Shown here: positions 34,021-44,944 of the stretch, piece by piece
Layout of the letters: each line of letters starts with the position of its first letter
Position numbering within the stretch: position 1 is the first letter of the stretch
Assembly (NCBI GenBank): GCA_029721435.1
Contig: CM056578.1
Span: forward strand, 15,140,411 to 15,204,410
Source of the DNA: Gymnothorax reevesii
Taxonomy: Eukaryota; Chordata; Actinopteri; Anguilliformes; Muraenidae
Length of the DNA stretch: 64,000 bases
Direction of reading: 5' to 3'
Notes under the pieces: generated by a model
Databases searched by the model: none
The model's input: the letters and a program-made list of their open reading frames with translations, nothing else
What the model was told of the DNA's origin: nothing
Made by a program: the position numbers and the translations under genes

Positions 34021-35150
34021 TTTAGCTGGTTAAACAGTTGCCACAATGGAGCACTATTGTAGTTGAAATTTACCTTGCATCATGACTTGTCACTTGTCAC
34101 CCACTTTAATTGCTTATCACTCTCATTCTTTCACTCATTCAATGACTCACATTTATCAGGCTGAATATCAGGCCTGCTAAAGAAATAACCGGGACTGAAA
34201 TTAAACAAAATGTAACATTATTAGCTGAATCTGCATCACAATTTAGCGAATTGGAAGAAAATAGAAACGCCATAACTATGCAGCGATCTGCGATGGAAAA
34301 ACATGGAGAACGATATTTGAAAGACTCGAAACGAAACACCATGTAACTGCGCATGCACTGGCCAAGGGTATCAGCAAGGGTAGATCATGTATTTGAAATT
34401 TAATCAGCTAGACTGCATTTTACTGGGCGACATAATTAATTCTCAAAATTCAAAATCAATACTATCTTTTTTATATCCAAACTGATTTTTACTACGTCAC
34501 CGGATCCCTTGCCTGACAGGCGAACGTATTTTGGACCCAAATTAAGAAATAGACTAAAGTCACTATTAGTCAGATAAGTTACTCTAGCGGGGTTTCCAAT
34601 GCCATTAAAATTACATATGCTGAAATGTTAACAGAAAAATCATATACTGACTCAATATACAGCAAATATAATGTTGAGAACTGAGAAATGAGGTTATTTG
34701 TATTCACTAGCGAGTAGGATGGTCATTCCGCAATTGGCACCAAATTGGGTCATTTCCTCGCCTGCTCATTTTCACGAAACATTTTTCATTTAGCAGTCCA
34801 CTGTCAGGGTATTAACACACAATTTAATATATCGGTGGTATACATAAAACACTACAAATGACGTCAGTTGCTAAAATACAAATATTTCACTTACAATCAA
34901 AGAAATAACTGACCTCAATCACAAGCAGGTTGGCTTCCGCTTTTCCCACTGCTCATGTGCAAATCGTATGTTGTGTTTCGAGTCTTTAAAATCTCGTTCT
35001 CTATGCTTATGCAGTTTCTATTCATTTTTTTCCGCTTCGCTAAATTGTGATGCAGCTTTGGTTAATAAAATTACATTTCGAAATTTTCTTTGGTAGGCCT
35101 GAATATTATCACTGAGGGGCAACAACTGATGCTGAGGTAGTTGAAACGTA
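34021..35150. other. Intergenic, no gene recognised
   Basis: Nothing supported on either strand. Confidence 0.4.
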
Positions 35151-35154
35151 GAGT

Positions 35155-35520
35155 GACATGTACTGTACAGTCTTGTGCAAATTAATTGGATACAGCTGGC
35201 TGGAGTGGGAAAAACCAAATAACAAAGGTTTTCAGGCTTCCATTACTTTAGTAGCATCTACATTCAGCACTCAGTATGGCATGAGTCCTCCACAGTCCTT
35301 GATAAGATGCACTACCTGTTTGGGAATGGAGCTGCCTGGGTTTTTGCAGGTTGCCTTGATTTCTACGTCATGGTGCCACACCTGGACAACTGCATCGATG
35401 ACTTTGGCTTTTGTGGTGCAGTCCTCTTGCAGCTGCCTTGACTTGATGATGGACCAGAGATTCTCAATGTGATTGAGGTCAGGTGAATTAACAGGCCAGT
35501 CCGACACAGCTACAGTTCTG
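35155..35520 (-). pseudogene. Tc1/mariner-like transposase C-terminal fragment (third family)
   Basis: The minus strand, from 35507 down, reads WPVNSPDLNHIENLWSIIK (E of the DDE triad), then a decayed C-terminus with SSIPKQVVHLIKDCGGLMPY. The likely right terminus lies near 35155-35190 (GTACAGTCTTGTGCAAATTA). The earlier part of the transposase is missing. The family differs from the A, D and E copies elsewhere in the window. Confidence 0.8.
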
Positions 35521-37140
35521 TGTTGATGACGCTATGACATTAGTTGCATCATAGTCAAGTAAATTAATGAAATGTGGCTAAAAGGTACTGGGCAGTGATC
35601 TTTAAGGTTGTTATGTAAAAGGTCCACCACTTGGCATGGCTATTTGCACTCTATTCAGCACATTCAATTAGCGAGCACCTTTATCCACCTTTAAATTTGC
35701 ATTAGACTGTAAGACTGGAGCCTCACATTAATGACACCTTGTGTCCTTCAGACATGGAAAATCCAGGACCAGAGAGTAAAACCCCAGTATTTTGCTTATT
35801 TCACTTGGATGTTTATAAATCGGCGCAGTCAGGAGGTGGAATTAATCAGCAAAATCAGCCGTATGAGTTCATGGCCGGATTTTTCCTGTTTGACCCCTGG
35901 ATTTTCAGCCTCTGGTACCCTTGCATCAATTTGCAACGATACTCAGAACTTTGTCAGATTAAAAAATGTTAAATAAATTAACGGGCGAAGTTGCACTTGC
36001 ATCCTCCATTGGACAAAGTCAATTCATGTGTTCACACAGAGAGGTCAGCTTTGTTTTTTGATATGGGCCACAGCTGTCTGTAATGCTCTTAGCTGCTTTC
36101 ATCCCTCACCCAGGTCACAGCTGTGTGAACTTGCGTCTCCTGTGATCTCTCTTTATTTTTATTTTTAGTTTTCCGTTAATCCCGCCACCAGGCGCAAGGC
36201 TGCGTCGTGACTGTGCTTTATTTGTGCCTGGAAGAACAGGCTTTATTTCCTGCTGCTTATTTTGTCTGCTGTAAAACAGAACTGTGTCACAGTTGCTGTG
36301 TATAATGGACAAACTCACATTGCCAAGGGAATGGAAATAAGAATATATTCAAGGCTATTTAAAATTGTGATGGCGTAAACAGTGTTTGTGTTGCATATGC
36401 CGCAGGCCTTCTGCTGTGAAATCGGGAAGCATCGAAGGGATGTTTCGGGGGAGGTAGAACTGCGGATTTTCTGGAATTTTCTCCGACACAGACCATATGA
36501 TTATGGTGACAGAGAGGGCTGACAGGATGTGCATGACATGAAGGGGTCATGGGTCTCCAACTATGAACAAACATGCACTGGCTAGTGTAAGAGCTGGAAT
36601 CCGTAGCTGGAATTTTGTTGGGGCTTTAACACTGGCGGAGGGGTTGCCTGATTCGTAATTATGTGAGGCATTTTGAACCTAGTTATGGCTGAAATGTGAT
36701 CGGCATAGTGCATGGAGTGAATTTCAACAAAACATTTCATTATACGAGTACATGAAAGGAGAGAGGAGAGAACACCGACAAATGGCAGGACTCAGGGTAT
36801 TAGTTTTGTTGAAATGTCATTTTCTGTGGTATGATTTTGCTTCCTCTAAGGTCCTGGCCATGAGAGTCAGATTATACTTTAGCACAAGTGGGACTACTCT
36901 TAACTCTGTATTCAGAGCACAGCATAGCCTATATCAATGTGGATTCAACATTTTCCTTGTGCTAAGCTCTGAGGAGAGCTGTCCTGTACTTTCTTGCCTT
37001 GAAAACCATAGACTCATAATAAAACATATTCCCTGGAACAGTTGCTGTCTGATACTGTATCTATTGATATTATTTGCCACTGCAATTATTAGCTTATGTT
37101 TATTCTTATAATCCCATGCCACAAAGCAGAAGAGGGGTGT
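35521..37140. other. Intergenic, no gene recognised
   Basis: Short open frames exist (for example near 35731-35976 and 36752-37111), but none resembles a known protein and none shows a repeat or domain pattern. Confidence 0.4.
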
Positions 37141-37540
37141 AGAAATTAGTGTTGTTTGTCCATCCGTCCATCCATCCCCGTGTTTGTCTGTCACGCTTCT
37201 TCTCTGGGCCCGAACTCCTAAATCTTTCAATATTTCTTCACAGATTTTAGCATGTAGATACATCCTATTGTGTAGATGTGGCTTATCATACTTCTATTCA
37301 TCCTCCTGTTCGTTTATCAGTCCCCCCCCCACTGCATTTTGTTACCAGGCCAGATATTGGCTACCCGGAGAAAAACTTCTAAACCATTTAATATTTTGCT
37401 ACAATATTTAAAATATGGATGCATCTTATTATATAGATGTGCCATTTTATTATACTGTCCGTCCTCACGTCCATCTGTGCGTCCCTCCCCCGCATTTTGT
37501 TTCCAAGCCAGATAGCAGCCATCCTATGGCGGGGGATCTG
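37141..37540. repeat. Two tandem diverged units with TCCATCC/GTCCGTCC tract
   Basis: A (CATC)n-like tract near 37160 leads into two units sharing CATTTTGTT.CCA..CCAGAT, ATTTAATATTT and GATG..TCTTAT/CATCCTAT segments (about 37225-37380 and 37385-37530). No coding role seen. 37541-37927 has only a 19-nt poly-A (37620-37638). Confidence 0.5.
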
Positions 37541-38017
37541 AGTATTTCATGCTTGTTATATAGTTATTTTAATGATAAAACTAATGTTGCTTGGGCTTAT
37601 TTATAGGTACATTTTTTGAAAAAAAAAAAAAAAAAAAGTTCTGTGCTAGATCCCCAATCATAACCTTGCTCACCCGTCTACCCTCAAGGGTGGAGGATCC
37701 CATATTTCAAATGGGCAAAATCTGAAAGTTTCACAACACCAGATATTTTTTAGCAGTCAGACATGGAAAAATTAAATTTAAATGCATTTTGTTTTACAAA
37801 AGCTTTTTAAATCTTAGACTGCTCAAAAGGCCACTTTTTGCCGTAATACCTGCTAAATAGATTTTCCAAAAGTAAAGTCACATGGCTCCGAAGGTTAACA
37901 CCGAACACTACGCTGCATATTCGTAAGTAGGGGAGACCGGGGAGAAGTGGGCCGCTTTTCTACTGATCATCATTACTATGCAGGAATGAACCATAGGAGA
38001 TCCACAGTGTAGGTGAC

Positions 38018-38101
38018 AATTGAAGCACTGATTACTAAAACCCCACAAGTCAAGTCAAGTCAAGTGTGACTTATGGGGTTTTAGTAATAGGTGCTTCAAT
38101 T
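38018..38101. repeat. Hairpin with 28-bp arms around a (CAAGT)n loop
   Basis: The arms at 38018-38045 (AATTGAAGCACTGATTAC...) and 38074-38101 are complementary with two mismatches. The loop contains CAAGTCAAGTCAAGTCAAGTG. Confidence 0.9.
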
Positions 38102-38238
38102 AGCAATCCCTTACCCCAACAGCATGGAATACCGGCCAGTCCGAGAACAAATTACCATCACCTTCAGTCATCCTTTTTTTTTTTTATGAAAAAATGGCTC
38201 ACTTCTCCCTGATGTTGGGATAAGTGAGCCAGCTGTCT

Positions 38239-38413
38239 GGGAGATGTGGGCCGGCCTTGCCGAATGCTCTGGGAGAAGTGGGCCGGCCTTGCCGAATGCT
38301 CTGGGAGAAGTGGGCCGGCCTTGCCGAATGCTCTGGGAGAAGTGGGCCGGCCTTGCCGAATGCTCTGGGAGAAGTGGGCCGGCCTTGCCGAATGCTCTGG
38401 GAGAAGTGGGCCA
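38239..38413. repeat. 32-bp minisatellite, five full units plus partial
   Basis: Units start at 38239, 38271, 38303, 38335 and 38367, and a partial unit at 38399. Each begins GGGAGAAGTGGGCCGGCC (first unit GGGAGATGTG) and ends AATGCTCT. Units are nearly identical. The unit carries the terminal motif of the surrounding element. Open frames across it on both strands are repeat artefacts. Confidence 0.97.
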
Positions 38414-39139
38414 CCCCTCCTGAAAGAAATAATATTATATGCGAGGGTAGGTGACAGCTATTTGAACAAGACTAATGTATCCCTTAGATACCCCCTATCC
38501 CTTGCACAACAGTAAAGCTCTACTATTAGACTTTCCCTGTGGCCGGCACACAAAGTAGCACCCATAATATAGGGATATGTGAAATGTCAAGATCCATCCA
38601 TCCAGAAGTGTCATTATTGTGATACACGGAATGACTTTCCCTGTAGGCAGCGCACAAAGTAGCACCCGATGGTGACTGGAGAGCCAAAAATTTCATAAGT
38701 TCAGTGACCTTGAATCGGAACATGTAAAAGGTCAAGGTCAAAGTAACGTGGCTCACTCCTCACATGACACGGGTGTCCCACTTCTCTATGATGTTCATAG
38801 TTCCATACTTTTGGCCACCAGTGTTTTCAGAGTCAAACCTCCAGGCTGGGTGTATGCCATAATAAACTAAACTCCTAGAGAACTTACATGAAACATTTAT
38901 TCTGTTGTGATCTATGTCATGTTAGGACAAGAGGCAAAAAGAATTCGGATTCAAAAATTTACTTTTGAAGTCATAAAATGACAATTTTTGACGTACCTTG
39001 CACTGTGCCTACTTCCCGCTCATACTCAGGATAGCCGTTTGGGAATACCCGCGCTGCATCACGTGACCACAGACCTGTATTCTCCTCGCAGTAATTTTAG
39101 AACTTAGCATAGGTGGCCCACTTCTCCCCAGTCTCCCCC

Positions 39140-39897
39140 ATGCACTGCACTTATGGTTTGCATCTTCAAATTTGGGCCTAGGATGATTTTGCTGGAAAAT
39201 GTGCAATTACAACTGCAAATGCAGTTCTTCATTAACTCAAAAATGTGTTCATCAAACACTGAAATCAGAGATATTTTTGACTTCTCTCTACTCTCGTATT
39301 GCTTTGCGCTGTATAAAATTATTTACATTAGTCAAATCTGCCAATATTTCACTATGATGTGGAACAAAAACATGATTAAAGTGTTAGAAAACTTTTGACT
39401 GGTAGTGTACACATATTTAACCATCATTAATGCCTCAAACCCTCCTCAATGATCGAAAGTTTACATTTATTTTATGTGCTTCCATATTTGTGGTCGAGCC
39501 TGTACTGCATGGATCACAGCTGACATTAACAGCAAAGACATTGTTATGTATTCAAATTACTTTAGGCTATGTAGCCAGAGGAGTGAGACGTGTCAGTTTT
39601 TCAAATAATCCCCTGCACTTTTCATCCCAACCTCAGAGATAACAGTTCATCGCAAATCTTTGGTCTGAACTGGGCTTTAAGGGCCCCCTTCCCCCCATTC
39701 GCCAAGGTATCCATTTGCTAATTCCATGATCAGTGACTGTTCTCCTAATTGGCTGATATTATGCCTAGAGTGGTTGTGCCACCAGGAAAAGTGCTTCTTC
39801 CATTAAGAGTTTAGGGAAGATGCCAGGGCTTTGTCCCTCACCCAATTTTGTGATGTTTCCAAACACAGATGATGAACACTGCTTATCTTAAATTATA
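39140..39897. other. Intergenic, no gene recognised
   Basis: AT-rich sequence without supported features. Confidence 0.4.
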
Positions 39898-40719
39898 TAC
39901 TCAGCCAAAATAAAAACTTCACACTCGTTTGGAGGACGATAAGTTGAACATACAAGAAATGAGGTTTTAAATAATGATTTTATTTAATTCTCTACTCATT
40001 AAAGATGGTGTATCATAAAAATAATTTCCATAATGTAACCAGTTCCACCGGAAATGCTACGGAAATGTCCAAGAGTAAAAATGGTAAGTTACAACTTGAA
40101 TAAGAGCAGTGCGCAGGCGATTACATATGGTTTGGGCAGTCACACGACCTCTAAACAATTCATTCCTAGTGGACGTTGCTGGGACAAATTGATTATGCAA
40201 ATGACGAAAGACAATTTGTTGATCTTCTGCTTATGATGTCACACGTGGGCTATGAGAACGAGGTCGGTCAGCTGTGGTGCCAGTTTGTTAGAGACGTGTT
40301 CGAAGATCATGGATAGTCCGTCGATTGCATCCCATAACCCTTGCAACGTCAGTGACGGACGTTTCCGTATTCAGTATGCCAATGGCACGTTCACGCTGAA
40401 TGTTTGACAGCCATGGCTTTGAAAATCAACGGATAATTAACTGTAAAAACTTGTTTTTCCGAGATTTCACTCTAACCTGCTAACGTGAGCTCAGTTGCAC
40501 ATCTCTCATATGATCACGTGACTAGGAACACGAGAAAACATGGTTTTAGCTTAAAGTACGCTCGCACGTGCTACGTACCTGTGCACGTCGGAGTTGATGT
40601 GTGTCATGACGTCTTTCACAATGCATTTACTCCTAGTAATAATAAAAACTCTTTTATTAAAAGTTTCAAGAGAATATTAACAAATTTATGAGTGTGAAGT
40701 TTCTTTTTTGACTCAGTAT
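39898..40719. mobile_element. Tc1/mariner-type deleted element, TATACTCAG ends
   Basis: TACTCAGCCAAAATAAAAAC and TTCACACTC at the left end match inverted GAGTGTGAAG, TTTCTTTTTTGACTCAGTA at the right end. TA dinucleotides lie at both borders, as expected for Tc1/mariner. The 0.8-kb interior keeps only scraps (for example GTTGCTGGGACAAATTG) and no transposase frame. Confidence 0.75.
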
Positions 40720-42395
40720 ATTTTGTTTTGTAAATGCATGGATCAGTCTGGCATTATCCTTTTCTCTAAAACATGCAACTGAAGATGAAGGGTGAATGTC
40801 ACATTTTTCAGCTTTTCAAACTTGTTCGCTTCATTTTCAAAAATTTTACTGGTAGTCCAAGTGAAAACTTTATCTAAGGAATGTAAGTATTTGGACAGTT
40901 ATAAAAACTGCTGAAATCCCTACATGGTTTGCACAATATGGATGTATTAAGGCTGATAGTCCCCATGTTCTCCACATGTTCACTGTTTCCAAATCTAATG
41001 TGCTGTAAAAGCACATATCCAATATGCAAAAATCCAATAAAACTGTGCCTGAGACCAAATAGTCTCAGACATCTTTGCAGGTTTAATGAATGTATTCCAT
41101 GTCATTTGGTTATTCAATGTTTATGTGCATTATTCTCTCCCACAAATTTTTGGTTTTGGGAGAACAGAATCACTTGCTCAGCTGATTTTCATTTTCTTTC
41201 AATCTTGCAATGACTATTTCTCTCTAACCACTACTCTCAGCAAGAAGCGCAGATCTCAGTAAGTGCTTAGGGTCCATTTAAGTATAATAAGCATATTTTT
41301 ACGCTACACTAAATTGTAGTTACATTAAAAAAAAGTGTCACAAATATTAATCTTACCATACTGAACCCTAGATCATGGGTTTACCCATTTTAACACTGAG
41401 GGTTTAATTCCTCACTGTCTGTAACTGTAGTAACTTTTGACCTGTCATACCTTCATAACCTATTGCCCTAAGATGTCTTAGTAAAACAAAATCTAGAAAT
41501 AAATCAGAACTGAAGGAAGATGGCCAGTTTGCTCCTTATCCCATTAAAATGGCCATACCATTTTAGCCTCTATCGGTGGTCAGCCAATAATTGTACTTGA
41601 CTTTGGTGGGCTGCCAATCAGCACTCAGGTTGAATGATGTCATCTTGTTTAGGCCAGCTGGCAGGAAGAGCATGGGCATCAGTACAGCAGCGCAGGAAAC
41701 CGATCAATTATCTGGATTAAATGTTGCTGATGGTCATTGGCTCAGAGCTTGAGTCATGTGACTTGGGCTGTGTTGTGGCCCTCTTTTTCTGAAGAAAAGA
41801 AAAAAAAAGAATTAATTGTCCAGAGAGGAGTCCTGTGAATCCATATAGAAATGCTCTGTTAGGAGTTTTTTTTTATCAGGGTCAGTGGTTCAATCTGGAA
41901 GTATTAACCCTTTTCGTGCCAGTGTCTGAGATCTAGAAACAGTGGCAAGTGGAAATCAGCTGAGGAATCATATTTATTTTTTTATCTTGGGTTGACTCCT
42001 GAGGGATGGAGATGGATAGTTTGCTGGATTTCCTTCAAAAGAGCAGCAATTTGGATTATGCATTTTTTTTTTGGACAAATTTTTATTCTGGAAATTTATA
42101 GTGAATCAAAAACTTTCCAGATATGCATTTGAAATTTCTATATAAGATTTACTTTTTAAAGGGTGCTCCAAGTGGAGAAGAACTGGCTATTATTCTATGA
42201 GTTTATGGACTGCATATTTTGATTCCCTGAATTATTCTGTTGTGCAAATGTGTCCCTGCTGACATCGTATAAATAAATAGGAAGGAAATACAAACGACCA
42301 AAATTTTCTATTGTGTGTTTGCATCTGTAAGGTTCTTCAAATGACTATGTGCCCATTTAATTCCAAGAATAACAGGCATGCATGTATTATATGTA
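40720..42395. other. Intergenic, no gene recognised
   Basis: No gene, RNA or defined repeat supported. Confidence 0.4.
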
Positions 42396-42679
42396 CAACC
42401 CCAATTCCAAAATAGTTGGGACAAAAGTGTAAATTGTGAATAAAATCAAAACGCATTTACTTTCAAATCACACCAGCCAGTATTTTATTTACAGTAGAAC
42501 AGAGATAACATAGCAAATGTTGAAACTGAGAAATTTTACAATTTCATCCACAAAATGAGCTCAATTCATATTTGACGGCTGCTGCAGATCTCAAAAAAGG
42601 TTGGGACAGGGGCCCAACCATGGTGTAGCATCCCCTCTACTTTTTAACACAGAGTGGAGGCGTCTGGGCATCGAGGAGA
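42396..42679 (-). mobile_element. Tc1 family A, truncated terminal fragment
   Basis: Begins CAACCCCAATTCC after TA (42394-42395). It runs through the family A 3' UTR-equivalent sequence to GGGCATCGAGGAGAC, where homology stops at an AAC/AAT repeat (42680-42710). The intervening 42711-42874 is not recognised. Confidence 0.85.
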
Positions 42680-43069
42680 CAACAACAATAATAATAATAA
42701 TAATAATAAATCTGTTGGATAATAACTTTATTCAAAACTTTAGTCTCAATTGTTAACATGGAATATGCAGCCCTCAGTTCAACAAAAATAATTTCCAGTT
42801 TTCTTCATCTCCAGTGTAAGTACAAAAATATGTAGGCCTAAGTTCAGCAAACTAATCACCAACAAGTACAGAAATACAACCCCAATTCCAAAATAGTGGG
42901 GACAAAGTGTAAATTGTGAATAAAATCAAAACGCCATGACTTTCAAATCACACCAGCCAGTAATTCATTCACAATAGAACAGATAACATAGCAAATGTTG
43001 AAACTGAGAAATTTTTCAATTTCATCCACAAAATTAGCTCATTTCAAATTTGTTGGCTGCTACAGGTCT

Positions 43070-44586
43070 CAAAAAAGTTGGGACAGGGGCCTGTTTACCA
43101 TGGTGTAGCATCTCCTCTTCTTTCTAACCCAGAGTCTGGGCATTGAGGAGATAGGTTTCTTGAGTTTAGCCAATGGAATTTGATCCCACTCTTGTTTAAT
43201 ACAGGCTTCCAGCTGCTGGAGAGTTTTGGGTCTCCCTTTGACGGACTTTTAATTGAATTATGTGCCAAATGTTTTCAATCGGTGAAAGATCAGGACTGCA
43301 GGCAGACCAGTTCAGCACACAGACTCTTCTACTACAAAGCCATGCTGTTGTAATAGCTGCAGTATCTGATCTTGCATTGTCCTGCTGAAACAAGGCCTTC
43401 TCTGGAATAGATGTCGTCTGGAGGGGAGCCTATGTTGCTCTTGTAATGCGAATAGAAGCCACTAGATGGCAGTATTGACCTTTCTTATGTTAAGCCCAGA
43501 CTGGAGCTAGGTTTGGGCATGTCTTGGGCATGTCTTGGGCATGTCTGGGACAAGTCCCAGAGAGTTAAAAAAAGAGGTCTAAATGTGGGAGGGGTCTGCA
43601 AAAGAGAATATAAGGGGGAAAATTGAGGGAGTGGAGTAGTAGGAGAAATTGCAAGGAGAAGGATACATGTGACCAGACCTGTCATTCTGTTCAAGACCTG
43701 TGAAGTTTTTAGTGGATTTTTGCCTGTGTTGGAGCATTTTCCTCACCCAGGACATCACCAAGCAACCCAACCAAAGGGACTGTAAATATTTTTTTTAACA
43801 ATCTTGGTCAGTAGAGTAGTTTGTTGTTAGTTGCCTTTGTTTAATTAAATGTGTTTAAGTTTTAAAATTGTGTCTGTCATCCCTTGCTGTCGTAAATGTC
43901 ATAATGAATTGGGGCTGTAACACTCGAAAACCTTAATATACCTTTCAGCGTTCATAGTGCTGTTTAAAATGCAAGTGTCCCTCACCATATGCACTAATGC
44001 ATCCCGATACCATCAGAGATGCTGGCTTTTGAACTGAATGCTGATAACAGGAGGGGTGGTCTTTCTCCTTTTTAGCCCGGTGGACACAACGCCCATGATT
44101 TCTGACAAGAATGTCAAATTTGGACTTGTCTGACCACAGGACACTTTGCCACTTTGCTACAGTCCATTTTAAAAGAGCCTCGGCCCACAGAACACGGCGG
44201 CGCTTCTGGATCATGCTCAACAATGGCTTCCTTTTTGCAGTTTTAGGTGGCATCTGTGGATGGCACGGCGGACTGTGTTTACAAACAGTGGTTTCTTGAA
44301 GTATTCCTGGGCCCATTTAGTAATGTCAATGACAGAATCATGCCCGTGAGTGATGCAGTGGCGTCTGAGGGCCCGAAGATCACGGGCATCTAGTAAAGGT
44401 CTTCGGTCTTGTCCCTTACGCACAGAGATTTTTCCAGTTTCTCTAAATCTTTTTGATGATGTTATGCACTGTCGATGATGAGACCTTCAAAGCCTTTGCA
44501 ATTTGACATTGAGGAACATTGTTTTCCACAAAGTATTCCATAATTTTGTTTCGCAAACCTTCACAGGTTGGAGAGCCTCTGGCCAT
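43070..44586 (-). pseudogene. Tc1 transposase (family A), interrupted
   Basis: The start ATG corresponds to 44586-44584 (ATGGCCAGAGG). The N-terminal half is in several frames (KGQDRRPLLDARDLRALRRH near 44400). The catalytic part includes [13 protein letters not shown] (first D), [17 protein letters not shown] (second D) and [11 protein letters not shown] (E). The insertion of an LTR between the first and second catalytic regions, plus frameshifts, inactivates it. The usual terminal TGA is changed here, so the C-terminal end is approximate. Confidence 0.85.
43442..43922. mobile_element. Solo LTR (481 bp) inserted in the Tc1 copy
   Basis: The segment starts TGTAATGCG and ends GGCTGTAACA. It is flanked by CTCT (43438-43441) and CTCG (43923-43926), a 4-bp duplication with one change. 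The intact Tc1 copy at 60375-60385 shows the empty site (TTGCTCTAAAACC). Inside are three GCATGTCTTGG direct repeats (43516-43550), a CTCF-like motif (43459-43475) and TATA-like GAATATAAGG. No internal genes. Confidence 0.75.
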
Positions 44587-44944
44587 CTTCTGAGAGACTC
44601 AGCCTCTCTAAGACATTTTTTTTATGGCCAATAATGTTACACACCTGATGCCAGATAACTTAATTACTTGCTAAATGTTATTTCAGCTGATTATCCTATA
44701 TATGAATTGCTTTTTCAGCACTTTTTTTTGCCAGTGTCCCAACTTTTTTGAGACCTGTTGCAGACAGAAAATTTGAAATTAGCTCATTTTGTGGATAAAA
44801 ATGTAAAATGTCTCAGTTTCAACATTTGAAATGTTATCTATGTTCTATTGTAAATAACATTGCCTCGCATGATCTGAAAGTCATTGCATTTTGATTTTAT
44901 TCACAATTTACACTTCGTCACAACAATTTCGCAATGGGGTTGTA

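Larger units (their letters stand above)
37931..39139. mobile_element. DNA element with GGGGAGAC..GGGGAGAAGTGGGCC inverted ends
   Basis: Left GGGGAGACCGGGGAGAAGTG (from 37930) followed by GGCCGC, and right, inverted, GGGGAGACTGGGGAGAAGTG followed by GGCCACC (to 39139), form TIRs of about 28 bp. The motif CACTTCTCC/GGAGAAGTGGG recurs many times inside, including near 38200, 38765 and the tandem array at 38239-38413. No transposase ORF is recognised, so it appears non-autonomous. No clear target duplication. Confidence 0.75.
42877..44942 (-). mobile_element. Tc1 family A copy with TA duplication and internal solo LTR
   Basis: Terminal CAACCCCAATTCC at 42877 and GGGGTTG ending 44942 are flanked by TA on both sides (42875-42876 and 44943-44944). 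The transposase runs on the minus strand. It is interrupted by a 481-bp LTR-like insert at 43442-43922. Without that insert, the element is about 1.58 kb, the normal Tc1 size. Confidence 0.93.

Noticed and set aside
38199..38515. Proline/alanine-rich repeat proteins on both strands
   Set aside because: They are translations of the 32-bp minisatellite, open in several frames only because the unit lacks stops.
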